DNA of 14,391 bases from Haplosporangium gracile (taxonomy: Eukaryota; Mortierellomycota; Mortierellomycetes; Mortierellales; Mortierellaceae), in assembly GCA_015499985.1 (NCBI GenBank), contig JAAAUF010000146.1, positions 931 through 15,321 on the forward strand, in the 5' to 3' direction. The notes beneath the pieces are model-generated. The model searched no databases, was not told the DNA's origin, and was given only the letters and a program-made list of their open reading frames with translations. This document shows positions 8,468 to 14,391 of this stretch, one piece after another (position 1 is the first letter of the stretch; every line of letters starts with the position of its first letter). The translations under genes were made by a program, and so were the position numbers.

Positions 8468-8474
8468 TTTTATA
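8468..8474 (-). promoter_or_regulatory. TATA box of F-box gene 1
   Basis: The minus strand reads CATATAAAAGGGG, a strong TATAAAA match 196 bases before the ATG. Initiation about 30 bases downstream would give a 5' leader of about 170 nt containing no upstream ATG. The motif lies within the 442-bp gap between the two F-box genes, so gene 1 likely has its own promoter rather than sharing a transcript. Confidence 0.5.
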
Positions 8475-8714
8475 TGTAAATTGTGAGAGCAGCGGAGATG
8501 AACATCACGGGGCTCAAAATTGAAATGGATGGTGGTGGCAAAGCCATCGATTCATTTTTGAATAGGGTCATACGCGGGTGGCAAAGAAGACAATAGAAAA
8601 AGCGAAGCAGATAACTGAGTTCATTTGACAGGTCGACTGTGGGCATCGCCTTTTCCTAATCGCATTTTATGGTTAGCAGAGTTCAAACAGCTCTAAAAAC
8701 AAAGTAAAAAAATG

Positions 8715-11126
8715 TCAAGAAAAACGGTATTCCTCTTCACAACAATCCGTCAACTGAAGCGACAACTTCACTCCAGAACCACGCTCCTCAAACCACCGAC
8801 TCATCTCCCTATCCAAAATTGCATTCGCCTTCTGTCGTCGCAGAACAACTTTCTTCAACAACGACGACGACGGGAGAGCACCAACCCACTCCAAATCAGC
8901 AGGCTTGATAGGAATCGGATAACAAGTCGTAAACACAACCTCCTCCAACCCCTTCAACTGCGTCAACATTTCATACTCTCGTCCCGCCTCTAACATCAAG
9001 CCTTCTTTGATACACAGCCTTTTGAGCTTCTGGAGACCTGCCATGAACGCAAATGTATCCTTGGATCGTTTGGGAGGCTCGGTACTGTTTCGCCAGGGGA
9101 GGTGGGCGAATCGAACTGCCAGTATCTCCAGTCCTGTGCACGTCCATCGTTGCTGTTGCTGCTGTTGTTGTTGCTTGTGTTGTTGTCGACCACAGGAAGT
9201 AGAACTGGTTGGAGTTGCCATAGGGGTAGACAACAAAGGCGAGGAGGAGGACGTTGTAATTGACGGTGGAACGAGGGTATCTATGAGATTTGGGTGGCAC
9301 ACAGCCACACCTGAGCGAATGTTGCGAGTGCCTTCAGATTCACTCTCCTTAGAGCCAGACTCTTGCTTGGATTCACGGACATAGATATCAGAATGCTTGA
9401 CCATACCACTACCACTGTTGCTGCTACTACTGCTGCTGCCTCGTCTCTTTGTCGAATACTGCTCCTGCTGACTGGACATTGTCGCAGAAGGCGATGGTGT
9501 CATAACAACGACACTGGGACTAGCCTCTTGCGTCTCAACGTCCTCTTCTCTTCCTTCTGAGGACTGCATATGCTCCAAATAAAGTGTCGTATTGTACGCA
9601 TAAAACTCCTTCAAGTACGGTGTCCAGCACAAGAACTCGTGTAGCGCCTGGCTGACCTTCTCGCTCGAACTCACATTCATGATCGTCAGACTCGTTAGAA
9701 ACGCTCCTCCCTTCATAGGCGGTAGCATCAATCCCAATCCGCCCATCCGCGATCCTGGAGGCGAAAATGATGTTGTTGTTGAGGATGAATGGTACCGGAG
9801 CTGATAAGACTTGATGACATCCATGGTCTCCCTTGTACAATCTGTGGTCGGCAGTCCAAAGGAAACCAGGCCCGGGAAGGAGGTCAGGGTATCATGGACC
9901 AGATCTGTGTGGAACCCTCCTTGTTGAAGACCCACGTGGAATCTTTGTATCTTGGGGCATGATTTTGCCAGTGCGCCGACCAGACTCTTCCTGCTACTGA
10001 GCTGCTTCTGCTCCTGTTGTTGGTACCCCTGCTGCTGTTGCTGCTCCTGTTGTTGCGAACCAGGCGGGGTTCTCCAGAGAATGGCCGGACTACAGAGGGA
10101 CTGGAATTCAACCAAATTCGGACAACGAGCCACAACACCCTCCAGTTCCTGACGACTCATCTTGAGGTGCTGGATCTTGAGCGACACCAACGACTCGTGA
10201 GCTGGGTATACATGGTACTCGGGTCCATTAACCTCCGATCCTTGTGGACCACCGGCAGCTGTCGTTGAAGGCTGCAAGGTACGATGGTCAAGGTTACTAT
10301 CGACAAAGGATCCATGAGAATCGATAACCAACGTCCGGAGTCCGACAGCAGTGTCCAGGATAAGATGCAGATCGACCGCAGAGTTGACAGAGGGCCGGAT
10401 GTCGAGGTGAGCCAGGATCGGGATACGGAATGGGATGTATTTTGGAGCAGAAGGCGCTGGAGGAAGAGAGGCCGTGGTCGTGGCGTCGATGCTGTTAACG
10501 ACACGAGAGCCAATGGACTGGAGACTGAAGTGGCCACGGAGAGACAACGTCCGGAGGTTCCTCGGTCTGACTCTATCTCCCTCTCCCTCTCCTCTTCCTC
10601 GTCCAGCACCTGTCGTTGTCGTCAACAGGGTCCTCAGCAGTACTGAGGAGTCGACGTAACTGGTCCCAGCCTGGGAATGAAACATACATCGCAAGGTCCG
10701 TATCCGATGACTATTCTCAATCATCTTGTCCTCGATTGTTTTGGCAGTAGTAGCATCGTTGGAGGTGTTATCCCAGTTGATGGTCTGCCAGACGAGATGG
10801 CGACCAACCTGGTGCCACAGGGTGACGACACGGAGGGATGTCAAGAGGGAGGGGCGATCGAGCTGCTCCTGGATCAGGAGGACTATCTCGGGAATCTCGA
10901 GAGCTCTTTTCACGGCTAACGCAGATGTGACCGACGATGACGATGACGATGACGATGCCAAAGACTTGGGTATCCGTTGCTTCGAAAAGCAGGAGTTGGT
11001 ATCGATATTGCTATAGTTGTCGTTGTAATTGCTTTGAGACGCTGCCAATCTCGAAGGAGTTGATATCCGTAAAGGACCAGGAGAAGCAAGACTCTGTGAC
11101 GGCTTTTGTTCTATGGTCGGCGTCAT
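8715..11126 (-). CDS. F-box/leucine-rich-repeat-like protein 2 (803 aa)
   Basis: Predicted second SCF substrate receptor. An F-box lies at about residues 75-118 (LEIPEIVLLIQEQLDRPSL, then LRVVTLWHQV and LVWQTI), aligning with that of the neighbouring gene (PEI, LD-PSL, W and LVW/LLW positions shared). Irregular leucine-rich segments follow, for example LRTLSLRG at about 191, LVSLKIQHLKMS at 313, LTSLTIMNV at 478 and LEILAVRFAHL at 666. These are interrupted by Gln-rich (358-377 and 648-659) and Ser-rich (about 535-595) inserts. The repeats are degenerate, so the substrate surface may be only partly a classic solenoid. The N-terminus (1-70) is Ser-rich and probably disordered. The start is the first in-frame ATG, preceded by CACA (A at -3). 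The upstream leader has long A/T runs and no further ATG. It reads as a single exon; no canonical AATAAA was seen downstream of the stop. Confidence 0.82.
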   Translation of the reverse strand: MTPTIEQKPSQSLASPGPLRISTPSRLAASQSNYNDNYSNIDTNSCFSKQRIPKSLASSSSSSSSVTSALAVKRALEIPEIVLLIQEQLDRPSLLTSLRVVTLWHQVGRHLVWQTINWDNTSNDATTAKTIEDKMIENSHRIRTLRCMFHSQAGTSYVDSSVLLRTLLTTTTGAGRGRGEGEGDRVRPRNLRTLSLRGHFSLQSIGSRVVNSIDATTTASLPPAPSAPKYIPFRIPILAHLDIRPSVNSAVDLHLILDTAVGLRTLVIDSHGSFVDSNLDHRTLQPSTTAAGGPQGSEVNGPEYHVYPAHESLVSLKIQHLKMSRQELEGVVARCPNLVEFQSLCSPAILWRTPPGSQQQEQQQQQGYQQQEQKQLSSRKSLVGALAKSCPKIQRFHVGLQQGGFHTDLVHDTLTSFPGLVSFGLPTTDCTRETMDVIKSYQLRYHSSSTTTSFSPPGSRMGGLGLMLPPMKGGAFLTSLTIMNVSSSEKVSQALHEFLCWTPYLKEFYAYNTTLYLEHMQSSEGREEDVETQEASPSVVVMTPSPSATMSSQQEQYSTKRRGSSSSSSNSGSGMVKHSDIYVRESKQESGSKESESEGTRNIRSGVAVCHPNLIDTLVPPSITTSSSSPLLSTPMATPTSSTSCGRQQHKQQQQQQQQRWTCTGLEILAVRFAHLPWRNSTEPPKRSKDTFAFMAGLQKLKRLCIKEGLMLEAGREYEMLTQLKGLEEVVFTTCYPIPIKPADLEWVGALPSSSLLKKVVLRRQKANAILDREMSRWFEERGSGVKLSLQLTDCCEEEYRFS
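10018..10062 (-). repeat. Coding CAG/CAA repeat (poly-Gln) in F-box gene 2
   Basis: Plus-strand CTG/TTG triplets encode a run of glutamines broken by Glu, Gly and Tyr. A second such run lies at about 9152-9187, and Ser-encoding GATGAC repeats (read on the minus strand as GTCATC) lie at 10932-10957. All are in-frame triplet repeats, expected to vary in length between strains without breaking the frame. Confidence 0.65.
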
Positions 11127-12090
11127 TGTGAATAAAAGTGTAGAAAGAAAAAAAAAAAAGAATGGGAAGGCGTTGAGGAATGAAAGGAAGGGAGTCACGA
11201 GTGTGCTTGAGAATGTAGTTTACTTGCGAGTAGGGAATTGAAAAAGGTGGAGGCAAGGTGAAAGTGAGTGAAAGCGAGTGAAAAAAAAAAAAAAAATGAA
11301 GGAAGGGGGGAAAAGATAAGGATGGAAGGGTCTATTTGAACCCTTTCCCCCACACAACGTACACGGAGACACAAGCAAGCGAGAAAGCTTAGCAACAAAA
11401 AAAAAAGATTATCGCGCACGGCATCAATCTTTTTTCTTCTTTAGTGTTTGGTGCTCATGCTGTACTCGTACCACACGAAGACCATGGCGTGCTATTCCCT
11501 CTCTCCCTCGAAAGACTGCATATGCTATGTGAACTGTGCGCGATAAAAAAAAAAAAAAAGATAGGGTCAACAAGCGGGGGTTGGATGAGGTCTTTTTCTT
11601 TACTCCTTTTCTTTCTTCTTTACAAGTTCATGACTCCTGTAAATGAGGTCTTTCCTTCTCGGCTTTATTAATGCCTCAAAACAGTGCGTCTTTCCTCTTG
11701 CTTTGCCTTGAGCGATTTCTTTTTCTTTCAGATAAAATGTTGCAGCCCGCCTGCGAACCTGAGCCTTTGTTTTTGCCTTGCCTGCCCTGACACAACGTAG
11801 CAGACCCTGAAAAAAAGCCCTCACCAGTGTCATACATTCAGTCACCCCAAATGATTTACAACTTCTCTTCGTTTTCAGCTTCGAGCTAAGCAAAGAATGC
11901 ACTAGATAAACAAAGCCGTTCATTCCACTTCCTCTTTCTCAACGCATGAGAAAAATGAATACCCTGCTCATACCTCACTTCTTCTTCCTTCTCGTCATCT
12001 GAAGGAAGAACTCGTCTAATCCTGGACTACTTGATCCTTGTGCACGGGTCAACGAACAGAGAGAAAAAAAAAAAAAGGACACCTACAAGC

Positions 12091-12273
12091 CTAAAAAAAC
12101 TCATAGCTCTCGGCAATCATCCAATCGCATGGCTGCTCCGTCTCCAGAACACCCTTCCTTCTCTTCTTCTGTGGCGATGATAGATACAGGAACAAGAGAA
12201 AGAAAACCTTGTTAGCTATCGAGCCACACATGTCCACACAAATAAACAAACAGGTATGCTCCCGCTCGGCCAT
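12091..12273 (-). CDS. Doubtful small ORF (60 aa) or spliced terminal exon
   Basis: Two readings compete. Unspliced, an ATG in a CCATGG context opens 60 codons with a short hydrophobic stretch (VFFLLFLYL) followed by KKRRK, like a small single-pass membrane protein. Spliced, a textbook acceptor lies inside it: a CTAAC branch site (about 12206-12210), a pyrimidine tract and CACAG. This leaves a 78-nt last exon (12091-12168) reading from KKRRK to WMIAESYEFF with coding-like codons. No matching donor exon could be fixed; MCM1 itself already has a stop and a poly(A) signal upstream. No family is recognised, and it may be non-coding. Confidence 0.2.
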   Translation of the reverse strand: MAEREHTCLFICVDMCGSIANKVFFLLFLYLSSPQKKRRKGVLETEQPCDWMIAESYEFF

Positions 12274-12584
12274 GGGAAAAGCATCAATTTTGCTCACAAA
12301 AACAAATTGCTCTAGGCCAACTCCCCTTCCCTCCGTAGAATAGACAGCCTGACATCCGAATCTACAAAGAACCGCCACCCACCCACTGAACTTGACACTA
12401 ACGCGAGAGCAAACATCGATCATTCATCGCTGCCACACAACCTGCTAACACAAAAATGAAACATGTAAAAAAAGTCCGATCCAAACCCACCATCACCAGC
12501 CTCGTCAGGTCACGTCTCAAAAACCAAGGGAACCGCCACTCTATTTCCGTCACCACCCCATCGTTTGCGTCTTTGCCATGATGT

Positions 12585-12590
12585 TTTATT
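12585..12590 (-). terminator. AATAAA polyadenylation signal of MCM1
   Basis: Plus-strand TTTATT gives AATAAA on the minus strand, 264 bases beyond the MCM1 stop codon. This is the best poly(A) candidate and would give a 3' untranslated region of roughly 280-290 nt. Confidence 0.45.
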
Positions 12591-12853
12591 TTGCAATGGG
12601 AAACTGTTCTTAGTTTGCTTGTTATTACACACGCATGGTGAAAACGCGACACACGCGATACACACACACACGTTTCTGAAGGGGTTGTTGCTGATTGTCC
12701 CTGGTTGATTTTCTTCATCCTTGTTTTTGTAGTTTTTTGTTGTTTTTGTTGTTGTTGATTTCCGTAATGGTTGGCGATGCATTGAAACAAACAGACAATG
12801 AAGATTCGCCTGTACGTACTTCAGCTAGTCCAAACCACATGTACCGAGCCGCC

Positions 12854-14218
12854 TTATTTTTCGGTTTTACGTCCCCCCTTCAGTTGTGCTGCCGTTTGAG
12901 GAGGTCCCGAGCTCGCTGATGGCTGCTGCTGTTGAGGGGTTTGTTGTTGGGGCACCTGCTGCTGCTGTTGCTGAGGTGGGGGAGGTCCTGACCAGTACTG
13001 ATTGCCGCCATAGTTGGGTGGCGCGTTAGGCGGAGCGTTCTGGTAGTGTAATCCCACTGCGGGGTAGTTGTACTGCGAGGGGAAGGGGATATGGCTGTAA
13101 GGGTGAGGGTAGCTGGGGACACTCATCGCTGATGAACTTCCATATCCTCCCGAAGGCTGGCCCTGAAGGGGAGGTGGAGGGTGTCCCTGCTGCGCCTGTT
13201 GTTGTTGTTGTTGTTGCTGCTGTTGTTGATATTGCTGTTGCTGCTGTTGAGGTGAAGGCTGAGGGGGTGAAGACTGGCCCTGGGAAGCTCCTGGTGCACT
13301 CTGAGGGGTCGCCGCCTGAGGATCTTCATATTCGGGTGCTGGTGTTGCCTCTGGAGATGCTTGATCCGGAGCCTCCTACATAATGTTGATAATTACATGT
13401 AGTGTCAGATCTTGCAAGGGAACGGAGAACACAGGATTGCATGAATCACACAAGAGTTAAGAGACGAGACTTACAGGTGAGGCTTCCTTGTCGGGTGCAT
13501 GTAGACAGGCTTGAATAAGGTTCTTTCCTTCGGCCTTTGTGACAAGAGGCTGCAGCTTGGGCGTCGTGAAGGTGTACACGAGTCCTGTCTCTGAGACAAC
13601 AAGCAAGAGCACCTGGGTTCCTGTGAGGGTGCTCAGTTCAAACGCCTACCGAGTGGAAAAAGAACAACAAAAATGTGGCATGACGTGAGCAAAATTTCAT
13701 TTTTTTGAGGTGCGTGCGCCGGACACTTCCGAGCAAACCGCCAAAGCACTGAGCATGCAATGTAATAAAGATCACAATATATCATTGTCTCGCCCATCCC
13801 GTCTTTGATTGTTCAACGCCGCATAGAAAAGGAGTCTACTTTCCTCATGCATCAATGTTGCTATATGTCGCCAATAGACATCTCCTGAAGAATGTCAAAA
13901 ACAAGGGAGATATCTTTGCTTATGCCTGCAAATTACCTTCTTCATGATGCCGGACTTTCTTTTAGAAAAAGTGATGTGGCGTCTGCTCTTGTCCTCGATG
14001 TACTCAATCTTGATTTTGCGGCGACCAGCACGCTTTCCGCTCTTGGGTGCATCATCGTCGTCATCATCATCGTCGTCATCGTCGCCGTCGCCGTCGCCAT
14101 GAACCTGCTTGAACTTTTTGTCGAGATGCTGATCGCTTCCGTTCGAGTTGCCTTCTCCGTTTCCTGTGCTGGAGGTAGGGCTGCCGATGGACTGAGCTTG
14201 ACTCCTTTTTGCGCTCAT
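12854..14218 (-). CDS. MCM1: Mcm1/SRF-type MADS-box transcription factor, 3 exons, 324 aa
   Basis: Exons are 14218-13937, 13645-13475 and 13375-12854; both junctions are phase 0 with GT..AG ends. The product is a sequence-specific nuclear DNA-binding protein that in yeasts and animals acts as a dimer on CArG/P-box sites with cofactors, controlling mating, cell-cycle and metabolic genes. The MADS domain starts at about residue 65 (RRKIKIEYIEDKSRRHITFS, then KRKSGIMKK) and continues in exon 2 as AFELSTLTGTQVLLLVVSET, with VYTFTTPKLQP and the SAM extension to NLIQACLHAPD (about residue 146). These match Mcm1/SRF rather than the MEF2 type. Residues 41-56 are Gly/Asp repeats. The tail (152-324) is Pro/Gln-rich with poly-Gln, typical of an activation domain. 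The start has A at -3; downstream AATAAA is at 12585-12590. All motifs are intact. Confidence 0.95.
13196..13250 (-). repeat. Coding poly-glutamine CAG/CAA repeat in MCM1
   Basis: Plus-strand TTG/CTG triplets encode two Gln runs broken by one Tyr in the MCM1 tail. Mixing of CAA and CAG suggests an older, fairly stable repeat. A shorter Gln run lies at about 12920-12974. Confidence 0.7.
13376..13474 (-). other. MCM1 intron 2 (99 nt)
   Basis: It begins GTAAGT, an ideal donor, and ends TTATGTAG. A CTGAC branch site lies about 35 nt before the acceptor. Removal joins exon 2 (ending GAAGCCTCACCT) to exon 3 (GAGGCTCCG) in frame. Confidence 0.9.
13646..13936 (-). other. MCM1 intron 1 (291 nt)
   Basis: It begins GTAATT and ends CACTCGGTAG, with a CTCAC branch-like site followed by a T-rich tract. 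It interrupts the MADS domain directly after GIMKK, and removing it restores the invariant GIMKK-AFELS junction, which confirms the splice sites. It is three times the length of intron 2; I looked for a C/D-box snoRNA inside it and found none. Confidence 0.92.
14050..14100 (-). repeat. Coding GAT/GAC triplet repeat (poly-Asp) in MCM1
   Basis: Triplets encode alternating Gly-Asp followed by about eleven Asp residues just before the MADS domain. Yeast Mcm1 also has an acidic stretch, but there it follows the DNA-binding domain; here it precedes it. Confidence 0.75.
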
Positions 14219-14391
14219 AGTGTAAACGAAAGGTCAAAAAGTTGTCGAAAGAAAACGAATTGATGTAGGAGATCGGTTGTTCCTTTTGCGTGCTCTTTTT
14301 TGCTTGCTTGTTATGGGATAGTCTAGAAAGAATCGATAAAACACAAAACATATGAGCAAAAATGAAGAGAAATGAACAAGACAATATGGTT
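14219..14391 (-). promoter_or_regulatory. 5' flank of MCM1 (truncated by window end)
   Basis: The 173 bases before the MCM1 ATG are AT-rich, with no clear TATA box and no CC(A/T)6GG self-binding site. Minus-strand ATGs at about 14265 and further upstream could create short upstream reading frames, depending on where transcription begins. The main promoter probably lies beyond the window. Confidence 0.4.

Larger units (their letters stand above)
11127..12853. other. 1.7-kb spacer between F-box gene 2 and MCM1
   Basis: The first part (11127 to about 11420) is the promoter and leader region of F-box gene 2. It has A-runs at 11148-11159 and 11281-11296, no upstream ATG on the minus strand, and no obvious TATA box. 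Further A-runs lie at about 11544-11558 and 12065-12077. The right end (about 12565-12853) is the MCM1 3' untranslated region. Between them I see one coding-like piece on the minus strand (12091-12273) and scattered acceptor-like pyrimidine tracts on the plus strand (around 11735 and 11878), but no gene I can defend. Confidence 0.5.

Noticed and set aside
11127..11198. 24-residue Phe-rich upstream extension of F-box protein 2
   Set aside because: It begins with GTG and its Phe run comes from an A/T tract in the leader; the first ATG, at 11126, has a good context.
11600..11923. 107-codon minus-strand open frame, Lys/Arg-rich
   Set aside because: Composition follows from C/T-rich plus-strand tracts; no recognisable domain and no supporting signals.
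12398..12790. 130-codon minus-strand open frame
   Set aside because: It lies in the MCM1 3' untranslated region, contains the likely poly(A) signal and is low-complexity at its start.
1..14391. CRISPR array, bacterial operon, phage or toxin-antitoxin system
   Set aside because: No regularly spaced repeats, no ribosome-binding sites ahead of linked ORFs, and clear eukaryotic introns; nothing supports a prokaryotic system.

Overview
The window reads as nuclear DNA of a filamentous fungus. Genes are spread out with long gene-poor spacers. The one clearly multi-exon gene has GT..AG introns of 291 and 99 nt with CTNAC-type branch sites. Start codons have A at -3, AATAAA signals follow two genes, and proteins carry long Gln, Ser/Thr and Asp runs. 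An Mcm1/SRF-type MADS factor next to large single-exon F-box/LRR-like proteins suggests an early-diverging fungus; Mortierellomycotina (Mortierella and relatives) is my best guess, from general familiarity rather than any search.

Layout. At the far left, 128-190 (+) may be the last exon of a gene that lies mostly outside the window. A stretch of about 3.1 kb follows in which I find no credible gene. At 3309-3921 sits a 613-bp non-autonomous DNA transposon with inverted arms of about 215 bp that are almost identical, flanked by a perfect 8-bp target-site duplication. Just downstream, 4139-4993 (+) is a broken gene: a single disrupted reading frame with three in-frame stops and one frameshift, preceded by a convincing splice acceptor. 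Its first part resembles proteins of the Ndc10/Crypton recombinase type. A purine-rich tract at 5030-5300 and spacer DNA then lead into the right-hand genes, all on the minus strand.

Right-hand genes. Two adjacent genes, 5741-8272 (843 aa) and 8715-11126 (803 aa), each encode an F-box followed by irregular leucine-rich repeats; they look like divergent tandem paralogues serving as SCF ubiquitin-ligase substrate receptors. A 1.7-kb spacer follows, containing one small coding-like piece with splice signals (12091-12273, minus). At 12854-14218 is a complete three-exon MCM1 gene, the most certain call here: a canonical MADS domain with SAM extension, an acidic Asp/Gly N-terminus and a Gln/Pro-rich tail.

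The genes do not form an operon and no shared pathway is visible. Both F-box genes and MCM1 are regulatory, but their adjacency need not be functional. No bacterial-style system, CRISPR array, tRNA or rRNA was found. The most notable items are the young foldback transposon, the neighbouring eroded mobile-element-like gene, and the tandem F-box pair.
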